From contig NZ_CP165628.1 of NCBI RefSeq assembly GCF_041200025.1, positions 1,612,001 through 1,676,000 of the forward strand: a stretch of 64,000 nt of DNA. Direction: 5' to 3'. The translations under genes and the position numbers were made by a program. Shown here piece by piece: positions 19,131 to 28,351 of the stretch. Source of the DNA: Rouxiella sp. WC2420. GTDB lineage: Bacteria > Pseudomonadota > Gammaproteobacteria > Enterobacterales > Enterobacteriaceae. Within the stretch, counting starts at the first letter, position 1; each line of letters opens with the position of its first letter. The notes beneath the pieces were generated by a model that searched no databases, was not told where the DNA came from, and saw nothing but the letters and a program-made list of their open reading frames with translations.

Positions 19131-19692
19131 TTTTTTCCTGAGGAATTTCTTAAACGGTCACTGGGAGACCTGAATAAGATCCGAGTAAACCTGAGTAAAG
19201 TCTGATAAAGGGCTTAACGCGGCGTCGGGAGTGGCATTGAGTGAGTCACGAGATGTTTTACTAAAAGAAATTTGTAACTTTAGCCCGCGAAATCTTGTCA
19301 TCGGGCGCTAAATTAGTGCAAAATAGCGCTCATGCAAAATAACCGACGCCTAAACGCGCCGGTTATTTTTTTTGCATGGTTTTTCAAACTAATTCAACAG
19401 AGGCCGGACCCAGATCCGGATAGATAACCAGATTTCGTGTGCGATCCCAAATAAATAACGATCGCCACTATGAGGAATAGTAAGATGGGGCAATTTTTCA
19501 AACCTGTACCAATACCTTCCGGTGTTGCTTCCTGCCGCGTGCCACAGCCGGCCGCCTTTGCGTCTGTTTTCTTCGACGTGAAGATTAATCCCCCATTTTA
19601 CTCAATGAGTCGTCTCGAACGAAGTTTTCCCAGTACCTTGCTGAATTCGGCCTTAGCACGCCAGAACTTTGCAGGTCAGGGGAGGCTCGCCC
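19131..19692 (+). other. puuA-puuP intergenic region
   Basis: This 562-base stretch contains the terminator at 19336-19371 and a small CCGGA/TCCGG hairpin near 19403-19418. An unassigned 72-codon frame with a ribosome site begins at 19485 and runs 11 bases into puuP. No recognised gene is present. puuP therefore probably has its own promoter after the terminator. Confidence 0.5.
19336..19371 (+). terminator. Rho-independent terminator after puuA
   Basis: The stem AAAATAACCG/CGGTTATTTT is extended by further pairs in the loop and followed by a T run. It lies about 200 bases after the puuA stop codon. Confidence 0.8.
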
Positions 19693-21063
19693 ATGTCGCT
19701 TAATGATACCGCTACAATAGCCGCTGCACCGCGCGTCAAGCTTCGTCGGACCCTGACTTTGGTTCAGGTGGTGATGATGGGTCTCGCCTATCTGCAGCCC
19801 ATGACTATCTTCGATACCTTTGGCATCGTGACCAGCATGACTGACGGTCATGTGGCTACGGCGTATCTTTTTGCCTTGATTGCGGTCCTGTTCACTGCGG
19901 TGAGCTACGGCAAGCTGGTCAAACGTTTCCCGTCAGCGGGATCGGCCTATACTTACGCGCAAAAGGCTATTAGCCCGCACGTCGGCTTTATGGTGGGTTG
20001 GTCATCGTTGCTGGACTACCTGTTCATGCCGATGATTAACATCCTGCTGGCAAAAATCTATCTTGAAGCTATTTTCCCCGGCTTCCCTTCATGGATCTGG
20101 GTGGTTGCGCTGGTGGGGCTGATGACGGCATTTAACCTGCGTGGCATCAAGCTGGTTGCCAATATCAACAGCTTTGTTGTAGTGATTCAGGTTGCTATCA
20201 TGGCGCTTATCGTGGCGTTGCTGATTTACGGCGTCTATCACGCCCAGGGCACTGCTGCTCTGGTCAGCTCTAAACCGTTCTGGTCTGAAAATGCCCATAC
20301 TGTGCCAATGATTACTGGTGCAACTATCCTGTGCTTCTCATTCCTTGGTTTTGACGGTATCAGCTCGATGTCTGAAGAAACGCCGAATGCGGATAAAGTC
20401 ATTCCGCGCGCTATTTTCCTGACTGCACTCATTGGCGGCGTCATCTTCGTGGTGGTGTCTTACTTCCTGCAGCTGTATTTCCCGGACATTTCGCGCTTCC
20501 ACGATCCGGACGCTTCGCAGCCTGAAATCATGTTGTTTGTGGGCGGCAAAGCGTTCCAGTTCGTTATCCTGTGCTTCTCCTGTGTGACCGTTTTGGCCTC
20601 AGGCATGGCGGCACATGCGGGTGTTTCACGCCTGCTTTACGTGATGGGGCGCGATGGCGTATTCCCGGAAAAAATCTTTGGATTCGTTCACCCGCAATGG
20701 CGTACTCCGGCATTTAACGTGATTCTGGTCGGCGTGGTTGCGCTTTCAGCCATCAGCTTTGACCTGGTTACCGCCACCGCGCTGATTAACTTTGGTGCGC
20801 TGGTGGCGTTTACCTTCGTTAACCTTTCGGTGATTTCACAGTTTTATATTCGTGAAAAACGTAACCGCACTATCAGCGATCACATTCATTATCTGATCCT
20901 GCCAGTGATTGGCGCGTTGACCGTGGGTGCGCTTTGGTTGAACCTCGAAGCCAGCTCGATGACGCTGGGTCTGGTGTGGGCGGCCATCGGCCTGTCTTAC
21001 CTGGCCTTTATCACTCGTCGTTTCCGCCAACCGCCGCCGCAGATGAGCGAAGAAATCATCTAA
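19693..21063 (+). CDS. puuP: Putrescine importer PuuP
   Basis: PuuP is a proton-coupled putrescine permease of the APC superfamily. The 456-residue protein has twelve hydrophobic segments. Segments matching E. coli PuuP are [22 protein letters not shown] (helix 1), [22 protein letters not shown] and [20 protein letters not shown]. The ATG at 19693 was chosen because GGGGAGG lies about 8 bases upstream and the length then fits the family; an in-frame TTG at 19669 has no such support. Together with puuA and puuD it takes putrescine in and feeds it toward GABA. Confidence 0.93.
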   Translation: MSLNDTATIAAAPRVKLRRTLTLVQVVMMGLAYLQPMTIFDTFGIVTSMTDGHVATAYLFALIAVLFTAVSYGKLVKRFPSAGSAYTYAQKAISPHVGFMVGWSSLLDYLFMPMINILLAKIYLEAIFPGFPSWIWVVALVGLMTAFNLRGIKLVANINSFVVVIQVAIMALIVALLIYGVYHAQGTAALVSSKPFWSENAHTVPMITGATILCFSFLGFDGISSMSEETPNADKVIPRAIFLTALIGGVIFVVVSYFLQLYFPDISRFHDPDASQPEIMLFVGGKAFQFVILCFSCVTVLASGMAAHAGVSRLLYVMGRDGVFPEKIFGFVHPQWRTPAFNVILVGVVALSAISFDLVTATALINFGALVAFTFVNLSVISQFYIREKRNRTISDHIHYLILPVIGALTVGALWLNLEASSMTLGLVWAAIGLSYLAFITRRFRQPPPQMSEEII

Positions 21064-21088
21064 TCCACAGTCAGTTAATGCAAAGACT

Positions 21089-21115
21089 AAAAAGGACCTG
21101 AAAAGGTCCTTTTTT
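21089..21115. terminator. Bidirectional terminator between puuP and sbcB
   Basis: AAAAAGGACCT/AGGTCCTTTTT is a perfect 11-bp stem with a four-base loop and T runs in both directions, placed between convergent genes. Confidence 0.92.
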
Positions 21116-21140
21116 ATGCTCAAAATTCAGGGTGAATTAT

Positions 21141-22571
21141 TTAGCCGACCAGTTTCTTGCCATAGTCGAACAGCGCTTTCAGCAGGGCGGTTTTCTCGGC
21201 ATCTTCTTCATGCAAATTATAAAGTGCTTCCAGCTGCAAGACATAATCCTGAACTTTCTCCGGACTTAACGCTTCCTGACGATGTGTTAGCCAACGGCGC
21301 TGCTCGGCATCAGTCAGCGTGAGCGGATAGTTGCGGGCGCGGAAGCGAAATAGCAGCTCCTCAAGGCGTGAATCCTGGAATTTCAGGTCCAGAGCAGGCA
21401 GGTTTTCAGGAGCGGTTTGCTGGATGATTCTCATTGTTGCTCGATCCGCATCGCCAAAGAAACCGTTATAAAGCTGGGCATCGACGTCTTCAGACGGCGT
21501 ATAAGGCTCTGCCTCGGCAAACAGCGCCACCACTTTTTCGCGCACCTGAGAATTCTGACGTAGCAATTGTAAGTTTTGCAGACAGCGTTCGCGATCAATA
21601 TCCAGACGCAGCGCATTTTCAGGCAGCAATGTCTTGGCTGGTGCTAAAACTGGACACTTGTTGATGTGCAAAAGCTTGATGGGCAGAGGAGACTGGCCAG
21701 GCAGAAGATCTTCACGGCGGCTGTAAAGTCTTTCGCGCATCTGATCGGAATCCAGTTCCAGCAGCGGAGCCAGGTCACCGGCTAAATCACAGACGATAAC
21801 CGCATTCTTGTTCTCAGGATGCCAGGCCATGGGTGCAACCCAGCTGGTATTGCCGCGAGCGGCACCAAACATGCCAGAAACGTGGACCAGGGGCGCCATG
21901 GTCGGGATGTCGATTAGGGCATTGATTTTATGCTTGCTACGATGTTCAAGCAGATAATCGAACAAGCGCGGCTGGGCTTGTTTCACCAATTTGGCCATGG
22001 CAATGGTGGCGTAAACGTCTGACATCGCGTCGTGGGCATTTTCATGCTCTACGCCGTTGGCCTTGGTTAAATGTTCCAGGCGGAAACTAGGGAAACCCTC
22101 GTCATTTTCCGGCCAGTTAATACCGTCCGGGCGCAGGGCGTAACAGGCGCGCATCACGTCCAGCAAATCCCAGCGAGAGTTGCCGTTTTGCCAGCTGTAG
22201 GCATAAGGATCGTAGAAGTTTCGATAGAAAATATTGCGGCTGACTTCGTCATCAAAACGAATATTGTTATAACCCACGATGCAGGTGCCCGGTACGCTGA
22301 ATGCCTCGTGGATTTGGGCTGCGAATTCTGCCTCGCTCAACCCTCTGGACAGTGCGAGCTGTGGGGTAATGCCGGTAATCATCACGGCTTCGGGCTGAGG
22401 CAGATAGTCATCGCAAGGGCGGCAGTAAATGACCAGAGGCTCTTCAATAATGTTGAAATCAGCGTCAGTGCGCACGCCAGCAAACTGCGCAGGACGGTCC
22501 AGCGCCGGATGAGTGCCGAAAGTCTCGTAATCGTGAAAATAAAATGTTGGCTGAACGCTTTTGTCTTGCAT
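21141..22571 (-). CDS. sbcB: Exodeoxyribonuclease I SbcB
   Basis: SbcB degrades single-stranded DNA 3' to 5' and acts in recombination and mismatch repair. The 476-residue protein has an N-terminal DEDD exonuclease domain with the acidic pair in FHDYETFGTHPALDRPAQFAG and a later HDAMSDVYAT motif carrying His and Asp. An SH3-like domain and a C-terminal helical domain follow. Length is equal to E. coli ExoI (475). It marks the left border of the AT-rich accessory stretch that follows. Confidence 0.96.
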   Translation of the reverse strand: MQDKSVQPTFYFHDYETFGTHPALDRPAQFAGVRTDADFNIIEEPLVIYCRPCDDYLPQPEAVMITGITPQLALSRGLSEAEFAAQIHEAFSVPGTCIVGYNNIRFDDEVSRNIFYRNFYDPYAYSWQNGNSRWDLLDVMRACYALRPDGINWPENDEGFPSFRLEHLTKANGVEHENAHDAMSDVYATIAMAKLVKQAQPRLFDYLLEHRSKHKINALIDIPTMAPLVHVSGMFGAARGNTSWVAPMAWHPENKNAVIVCDLAGDLAPLLELDSDQMRERLYSRREDLLPGQSPLPIKLLHINKCPVLAPAKTLLPENALRLDIDRERCLQNLQLLRQNSQVREKVVALFAEAEPYTPSEDVDAQLYNGFFGDADRATMRIIQQTAPENLPALDLKFQDSRLEELLFRFRARNYPLTLTDAEQRRWLTHRQEALSPEKVQDYVLQLEALYNLHEEDAEKTALLKALFDYGKKLVG

Positions 22572-23389
22572 TGCGGGTTAGGGCCTTAATCTGATTTAAA
22601 TTGTCTTGTAAAACAGGTCTTTAAAATCTTAACTTGTTGGGGCATGCATCAGCAAGTCTGATAAATAACGAGAGAAACCATGCCGGTCTGAGGGTACTTG
22701 ACTACATAATCAAAATTAACGCGAGTACAACATTTCAGACCGCAATGGCTAAGGTGATAAGGATATCACTTTTGAGCATGACGACCTTCCAATTTTGTTT
22801 TTACAAGGAGGGTAAGGAGTGCTGAATAGCTCTTGGTAAGTCTACAGAGAATAAATGACAAACGCTTGAACCGAGTTATTATATTCTTTTGGCAGGTACT
22901 CGCTTGGCGGGGTAAATAATACTGGAAAAAACCTGCCAGACCCAACTAATTAAATATTGGCAAACTTAAGCCCCTCGGCAACATTTTCTTTTAAAAATGC
23001 AGCCGGAGCATGGTGCTGTAGTTGTCGCATTGAATAGTTCAAGTAATTATTTAGGTGGCGCTGTCGGCACAATATGTGGAGGATTATTGATTTCTCATAG
23101 AGTCCATATAAGTAATTTTATCTTTTATGATTATATTCCCTGCGCCCGTCATTGAGTTTATTCTTTGCATCTTCCAGGAATAGGAACAGGAGCAGTAAAT
23201 TTATAGTCACTTATCACGCAGATTTCCGTTGAATGACTCTTATAAAGGGATTGCCTGTTGGATTCTCTGGGCGTGAGACACCCATTTTAAAAATATTAGT
23301 GCTTTCAACTCAAAAGAATAATTAATAAAAAATCTGGTTATAAATTCAATATTCATAACCAGAAAATTTATCCGTACTATAATTGAGTT
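22572..23389. other. Gene-poor AT-rich stretch with decayed coding sequence
   Basis: About 820 bases with no intact recognisable gene. It includes the MFS remnant listed separately and an inverted repeat TGGCAGGT (22890-22897) / ACCTGCCA (22931-22938). A 63-codon frame at 22634-22825 has no family resemblance that I can recognise, and I do not call it as a gene. Confidence 0.55.
22970..23158 (+). pseudogene. Remnant of an MFS transporter gene
   Basis: A short open stretch encodes GAVVVALNSSSNYLGGAVG and continues TICGGLLIS. This is the helix around the middle of the C-terminal half of DHA1-type drug/sugar efflux MFS proteins (compare the family pattern GAVxALNxSxxYLGxAxGxxLGGLL). The frame is bounded by stops only about 60 codons apart and nothing transporter-like continues on either side, so only a fragment survives. 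Supported by this single motif. Confidence 0.5.
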
Positions 23390-23716
23390 TTAAAAATCTT
23401 TGGTGGGTTCAATGCTTCCTTCCATTACAAAGAAACTTCCATCCATCATAGTATAAAAAGCATGTGAATTCTTGTGTTCAAAATTATCGCAATGAACTAC
23501 AGTTGATTTATCTGCTTCCTGCCAAGATATTAGGAAGTTTCCATCTGAGAGGGATTTCCATTTAAAAGGAACATCCATTTTTGTTCCTTTGAGATCACCA
23601 TTCAAAAATTCTATATATACAGTCTTGCCATCTTCTGAGTATGAGTTGATAACCTGCAGAGATTCTGCAAGGTTTAAAGTAAAGCTTTTTCCAGCATATG
23701 GGAACGTGGTTGTCAT
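23390..23716 (-). CDS. MoaF-related lipocalin-like protein
   Basis: This 108-residue cytoplasmic protein resembles the small MoaF-related domain. An N-terminal strand FPYAGKSFTLNL, the central beta strands and DKSTVVHCDNFEHKNSHAFYTMMDG, FFVMEGSIEP follow the pattern of single-domain MoaF-like calycins. Despite the name, these domains are not shown to act in molybdenum cofactor synthesis. It is 16 bases downstream of the SMP-30 gene on the same strand, so it is probably the last gene of a three-gene operon and may bind the pathway's small molecule. Function unknown. Confidence 0.6.
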   Translation of the reverse strand: MTTTFPYAGKSFTLNLAESLQVINSYSEDGKTVYIEFLNGDLKGTKMDVPFKWKSLSDGNFLISWQEADKSTVVHCDNFEHKNSHAFYTMMDGSFFVMEGSIEPTKDF

Positions 23717-23732
23717 GATATTGCCTTAATTG

Positions 23733-24635
23733 TTATTGGTGGGATGTGTTTACATAAACTGCGTAAAGGGATGTTGCGCCTGTAATATAAAGTCTGTTGC
23801 GCTGAGGTCCTCCAAAACATAAGTTAGATACGCATTCTGGGATAATAATTTTTCCCATAAGAATACCATTAACGTTATAGACTGCTACGCCATCAGCACA
23901 AGATGTAAAAATATTGCCTTGTTTATCGACTCTGAATCCGTCAAATACTCCGTTATCACAAGTTGCAAACAAACGGGCATCATCTAAAGATGTGCCGCTG
24001 TTTGACACATTATATGCTGTGATTGTTGCCGGGTGATCCTTGGCATGAGTTACGCCACTGTCAGAGACATACAAGGTTTTTTCATCCGGCGAAAAGGCTA
24101 GGCCGTTAGGTTGCAACAGACTTTTAATAACCAACTCTGTACTTTGAGTTTCTGGGTCATAGCGATAAACGCCATGCATGTTGAGTTCAGCATTTTGCCT
24201 TTTCCCCAGATAATCAGTATCAATGCCATATGTTGGATCAGAGAACCAAACTGAACCGTCACTTTTGACAATGACATCATTAGGTGAGTTAAGTCTTTTA
24301 CCCTGATAACTGTCGGTCAATAATTCCCAATGGCCATCATGACCTAAACGGCTGATTCGGCGGCCACTGTGTTCACAGGCTATTACTCGGCCCGACAAAT
24401 CAAGGCAGTGACCATTCTGATGACCGATATTATTCTCAAATACACAGGTATGACCATCAACTTCCGAGAAGGTTAAAATTCTGTTATTTGGAATATCAGA
24501 CCATAATAATATTTTCGATGATGGAATATACACAGGGCCTTCAAGCCAACGGCCGCCAGTCCATAGTGTTTCTACTTTAGCTTCTGAGAATATAATATTG
24601 TTAAAGCTATCGTGGATTACCTTATACATATTCAA
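23733..24635 (-). CDS. SMP-30/gluconolactonase-family lactonase
   Basis: This 300-residue six-bladed beta-propeller protein has the SMP-30/LRE signatures: WLEGPVYIPSSKILLWSDIPNNRI, NGHCLDLSGRVIACEHSGRRISR, NSPNDVIVKSDGSVWFSDPTYGID, LLQPNGLAFSPDEKTLYVSDSG and FDGFRVDKQGNIFTSC. The conserved Glu, Asn and Asp positions for the divalent metal are present (EGP, NSPND, SDSG). Such enzymes hydrolyse aldonolactones or other lactones. No signal peptide is seen, so it is probably cytoplasmic. It lies between the cupin and MoaF-like genes, 8 and 16 bases away. Confidence 0.85.
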   Translation of the reverse strand: MNMYKVIHDSFNNIIFSEAKVETLWTGGRWLEGPVYIPSSKILLWSDIPNNRILTFSEVDGHTCVFENNIGHQNGHCLDLSGRVIACEHSGRRISRLGHDGHWELLTDSYQGKRLNSPNDVIVKSDGSVWFSDPTYGIDTDYLGKRQNAELNMHGVYRYDPETQSTELVIKSLLQPNGLAFSPDEKTLYVSDSGVTHAKDHPATITAYNVSNSGTSLDDARLFATCDNGVFDGFRVDKQGNIFTSCADGVAVYNVNGILMGKIIIPECVSNLCFGGPQRNRLYITGATSLYAVYVNTSHQ

Positions 24636-24643
24636 TGCCTGTG

Positions 24644-25165
24644 TTATTTTAAAAATTCTCCGCCAGCCATGCAGCGAGTATCAGTGATATTTTTCGGTAA
24701 TGAATCAACCTGAATAACCATGACTCTTGCAGGTGCGTTACCTACAGACCCTGATAAGTGTCCTATCTTGCCTTCTTTTTCGACCGCTTTGATGTCATAG
24801 CCAAAAGATATTTCACCCGGACCATATACAACTTTATTTTTATCCATTGACTCTATATACCATTTGCCAGTCAAAGGAATAACCCATTGCGGCTTAGGAC
24901 TTTTATGCCATGTGCCTGACCAATGAGTGGGCATAATATTAAGCACGTATCGGATTGTTTTCATATCATCAGTAGAAACCCATTCAGGATTTCCTTTAAC
25001 ACTAAATTCTTGAAGAGCTAAGCTGTCAAGTTTACACTGAGATTGATGTGAAACACCTTGTGCATCGGTCCATAGGCTCCAGTATTTAATTTGGCTGCCC
25101 GAAACCTGACTGGCAGATGCTATAAATGGAGCAAAAAAAAGCGCTGCAATTAATAAACTCTTCAT
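24644..25165 (-). CDS. Secreted cupin-like protein
   Basis: A signal peptide is evident (MKSLLIAALFFAPFIASA, cleavage near residue 18), so the 173-residue protein is periplasmic. The core WSGTWHKSPKPQWVIPLTGKWYIES...YGPGEISFGYD...GHLSGSVGNAPARVMVIQVD follows the cupin pattern of small periplasmic cupin proteins. Metal ligands of the classic motif are only partly present. It is the first gene of the three-gene operon with the SMP-30 lactonase and MoaF-like protein, divergent from a LysR regulator 117 bases away. Substrate unknown. Confidence 0.65.
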   Translation of the reverse strand: MKSLLIAALFFAPFIASASQVSGSQIKYWSLWTDAQGVSHQSQCKLDSLALQEFSVKGNPEWVSTDDMKTIRYVLNIMPTHWSGTWHKSPKPQWVIPLTGKWYIESMDKNKVVYGPGEISFGYDIKAVEKEGKIGHLSGSVGNAPARVMVIQVDSLPKNITDTRCMAGGEFLK

Positions 25166-25282
25166 GAGTTACCCCTCTTCTATTTGGAAGGCAATATTTG
25201 CATATCAGATGACAAAGCAGGTAGTTTTGATTAGTATTTACTAAATGGAAAAAAATTCCGCAATTCGTTTTGGGGCACCACT

Positions 25283-26155
25283 GTGAGACTTAACCAAGAA
25301 TTTATGATTTTCACTCGATGCGCGCAAAAAATGAGTTTTATCGATGCTGCTACATCGTTGGGGCTTACTGCTTCAGCTGTGGGCAAGGTCATCACTCGTC
25401 TTGAAGAGCACTATGGTGTTAAACTTTTTAATAGAAATACAAGAAGTATGTCTCTTACTGAAGAAGGAGAAATATTTCTTAAACATAGTGTAAATATTCT
25501 TTGCGAAATGGAAAGCCTTAAAGAAGTCTATCAAAAAAGAAATAAGGATATATCCGGGACTTTAAAATTGAGTTTTCCTAATGTAGGTTTGGCTTTTTAC
25601 AAAATAATCTCAGACTTTAATAAAGAATATCCAAAAATAAACCTTGAGGTGATGCTTTCCGATGAACATATCGACCTGATAAATGATGGTTTTGATGCTG
25701 TCATCCGCTTTGGCAAAGTATCCGACTCAAGATTAGTTGCCAAGAAAATTGGGGTCACTTACATGGATATTGTTCACTCACCCGCCTATAAAGTCGGCGA
25801 GGATGAAAGAAACAATAACATGGTCTTATTATATAAATATCCATCATCAGGTAAAATAGAACGTTGGCCAGAACCCTATCATGCCAAGCTGGTAGACAAT
25901 AACCCGGATAAATCTCTGGTTGTTAATGCCATTGAGTTAGTGAAAAATCTTTGCGTTAATGGCGATGGCCTGGCTTGCCTCCCTAATCTTATTACCCGAG
26001 ATTTACTGGCAAAAGGTGAGGTTGTATCGTTATATTCTGACAGAATAAATGCACGTGATGTAAACGTGGTCTGGCCCTATAATAAATCAATACAGCCGAA
26101 ACTGAGGGCATTTATAGACTTTTTCAGCCGTAATTTTCAGGCATCAAATTCATAG
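25283..26155 (+). CDS. LysR-type regulator of the cupin/SMP-30 cluster
   Basis: This 290-residue protein has a LysR winged helix (1-60; FIDAATSLGLTASAVGKVITRLEEHYGVKLFNRNTRSM) and a periplasmic-binding-like effector domain with VMLSDEHIDLINDGFDAVIRFGKV, typical of the AaeR/DsdC-like group that also includes many drug- and aromatic-responsive regulators. Translation starts at a GTG (25283), which gives the usual N-terminus. It is divergent from the cupin operon and probably controls it. The coding sequence is clearly richer in A and T than the core genes, a sign of transfer. Confidence 0.88.
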   Translation: MRLNQEFMIFTRCAQKMSFIDAATSLGLTASAVGKVITRLEEHYGVKLFNRNTRSMSLTEEGEIFLKHSVNILCEMESLKEVYQKRNKDISGTLKLSFPNVGLAFYKIISDFNKEYPKINLEVMLSDEHIDLINDGFDAVIRFGKVSDSRLVAKKIGVTYMDIVHSPAYKVGEDERNNNMVLLYKYPSSGKIERWPEPYHAKLVDNNPDKSLVVNAIELVKNLCVNGDGLACLPNLITRDLLAKGEVVSLYSDRINARDVNVVWPYNKSIQPKLRAFIDFFSRNFQASNS

Positions 26156-27091
26156 GTTTCTAAAATCCATAAAGCTGGCTTTGATTAAAGAGGATATTAC
26201 TGGGTTGCTTCAACATGGATAACGGATCTCCGTGAACATACTCTGATCACAACAGATTGTAGGAACTGCCAGTTTTTCACTTTTATGACATAGCACTGAT
26301 TCCCTTTTACGGGTAATCGATGCTATGTCAGTTAGGCTCTCCTTTAACTTCCCCACGAAGCATAAAATCAAGCATCAACTCAATCTGGACAGAAACTATC
26401 GATCTGCCGGTATGAGTAGGAAGCTTCTGCTGTTTAGCTAAACTCTTTCTGCAATTATGCTTGAGGGCATAGTTTTAATTCCTGAACGTATAAAAAATGT
26501 TAAAAAAGTTTGATGTTAATTTAAAATTTTCAATTTATTAATGTCACATTAGTAGAATTACCAAAATATCCTGTGGTAACCCAGAGTTGAATACAGCCTC
26601 AGACCTGTCACATGCCGTATTGCCGGCACGTTCAATAAAAATAACTTAACAAATTAATGTCTAGACGTTGAGTCTTGTACATCCATGAAAAAAGAGGGGG
26701 AGTGAGTAGGTCAAGCAATACGCCACATTTTTATACTGGAAATGCAGTGTTATCTATTAATAAATTCATACAAACAAGAATATATGCTTGCAAAAAGTGA
26801 TATACAGCAAAGATTTCATTAGATTTCCTAAAATATCAAAAATGAGATTTGCAGCACTGAAATTTTACTAGTATTTTTAAAGTGGAGTAAAAATTTTCTT
26901 TTATTTGAAATAATTAAATAAGTCATTAAAGAGTTTTATCAGAGTTCAAATCGGTGCGGGCCTGAAAAGACCAATCAATATTATTCATTTCACAGCAATA
27001 AATTGTTGCCTTTGAATCAATTTTTCCGGCGGCTAAAACTTATCGCTCTTACCGGAGCTTTCTCTCTCTTTTTCGACAGGTCTAAGGCAAA
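26156..27091. other. AT-rich non-coding stretch
   Basis: About 940 bases with no open frame resembling a gene on either strand. It contains a long hairpin at 26286-26330. The last 60 bases presumably hold the promoter and ribosome site (AAGG) of the outer-membrane protein gene that follows. I see no transposase remnant that I can name. Confidence 0.55.
26286..26330. terminator. Long two-part hairpin downstream of the LysR gene
   Basis: TGACATAGCA (26286-26295) pairs perfectly with TGCTATGTCA (26321-26330). Inside, CTGATTCCC can pair imperfectly with GGGTAATCGA around a TTTTAC loop. It lies 130 bases after the LysR stop. There is no T tract, so it could be a structured RNA element or a degenerate mobile-element end rather than a standard terminator. 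Confidence 0.45.
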
Positions 27092-28333
27092 ATGGCAAAA
27101 TTAACCAGTAATATGAAGAGATTTTCCCGTCCTGTAGTATTCCCTATCATACTTCTTTCTCCAATTAGTGCACTGGCTGCGGGTAATTATTACGATGCGC
27201 GTAATGATGCGATGGGGGGGACCGGAGTTGCATCTTCGACTTATGGTACGGCAGTATTGGCCAACCCGGCATTAATGACTAAAGCTAAACCCGATGATAC
27301 GGCCAGCATTATTTTTCCAGCAGCCGGTTTACAAGTGACCGACAAAAATAAGTTGGTAAATAAGGTTGATGACTTGGGCGACAGTGTCGATAGCTATAAG
27401 GAGATGGTCAGCAATATTACCAGTTTTGCAGAATATCCAAAAATACAGGCGGCGGCCGGTGATGTAGCCGGTCAATTACGTGATATTAAGGGCAATCAGG
27501 CATCTGGCACCGCAGGTGCTGCTTTTGCAGTTACCATACCCAATGAAACACTGCCGTTTGCATTTGTGGCGAAGGCTTATGGTACGGGGTACGGTACTGC
27601 CGATATCACTCAGAGCGATATTGATTACCTTCAAGGCATTGCTGACGGTACGGTGATCCCTCTGCCCGGAGATCAAAATAAATTGACCTCCACTGCCTTG
27701 GCACGCGCGGCGATCGTTTATGATTACGGTGTTGCCGTTGCGCATGAGTTTAGCATTGCCGGACACGCAGTATCTTTCGGTATCACCCCTAAGCTGCAAG
27801 AAACCTATCTATACAACTACAACTCCTCAATTTATAGCTTCAACAAGTCTGACGTCCTTAGCCATCATGATCGAAGCACTGACACTGGCTTCAACATTGA
27901 TGCCGGTGCGGCAACTGATATTGGCGACAATTGGACGCTGGGTGTTAGCGCGCAGAACCTTATATCGCGTAATATTAATACTAAAGAGGTCAACGGTGTC
28001 AAAGACGTTTATCAGATAAGCCCTGTCGTGACGCCCGGTATATCTTTTCATACTGAACGGCTGACGGCTGCGCTGGATGTTGACGTTACTCCAACCAAAC
28101 GCTTCAAAACTGAGGATGAAAGTCAGTACGCTGGGGTAGGTGTCGAGTATTCCTTGCTAAGTTGGCTGCAGTTGCGGGCCGGTTATCGAGCCGATATGAA
28201 GTCGAACGACACCAATGTATACACCGCTGGTTTAGGCATTTCACCGTTTGATAGAGTGCATCTGGATCTTGCTGCCATGAAAGGCAATGATCGGACTTTA
28301 GGTGCAGTGGCTCAGTTAAACTTTACCTTCTAA
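27092..28333 (+). CDS. TraF_2-type outer-membrane beta-barrel protein
   Basis: This 413-residue exported protein has an N-terminal hydrophobic signal (VVFPIILLSPISALA, cleavage after about residue 29). The mature start, NYYDARNDAMGGTGVASSTYGTAVLANPALM, is the hallmark of the family annotated as F-plasmid TraF-like (PF13729), related to FadL-type and PorV-type barrels. The rest is strand-rich and ends GAVAQLNFTF, a C-terminal aromatic consistent with Bam-dependent insertion. There is no conjugation gene nearby, so the TraF name does not imply DNA transfer. Function unknown. It converges on the DUF4174 gene. Confidence 0.75.
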   Translation: MAKLTSNMKRFSRPVVFPIILLSPISALAAGNYYDARNDAMGGTGVASSTYGTAVLANPALMTKAKPDDTASIIFPAAGLQVTDKNKLVNKVDDLGDSVDSYKEMVSNITSFAEYPKIQAAAGDVAGQLRDIKGNQASGTAGAAFAVTIPNETLPFAFVAKAYGTGYGTADITQSDIDYLQGIADGTVIPLPGDQNKLTSTALARAAIVYDYGVAVAHEFSIAGHAVSFGITPKLQETYLYNYNSSIYSFNKSDVLSHHDRSTDTGFNIDAGAATDIGDNWTLGVSAQNLISRNINTKEVNGVKDVYQISPVVTPGISFHTERLTAALDVDVTPTKRFKTEDESQYAGVGVEYSLLSWLQLRAGYRADMKSNDTNVYTAGLGISPFDRVHLDLAAMKGNDRTLGAVAQLNFTF

Positions 28334-28351
28334 TACTTTTACGATATTCAC

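Noticed and set aside
22634-22825. 63-codon frame between sbcB and the MFS remnant
   Set aside because: It has no recognisable motif and no clear ribosome site, and lies in AT-rich decayed DNA where such frames occur by chance.
26156-27091. Transposase remnant around the long hairpin
   Set aside because: No transposase-like translation in any frame and no target-site duplication could be identified by eye.
27092-28333. Conjugation or plasmid origin suggested by the TraF-like family name
   Set aside because: No other transfer, relaxase or replication gene is present. The family name is historical and the gene sits in chromosomal context.
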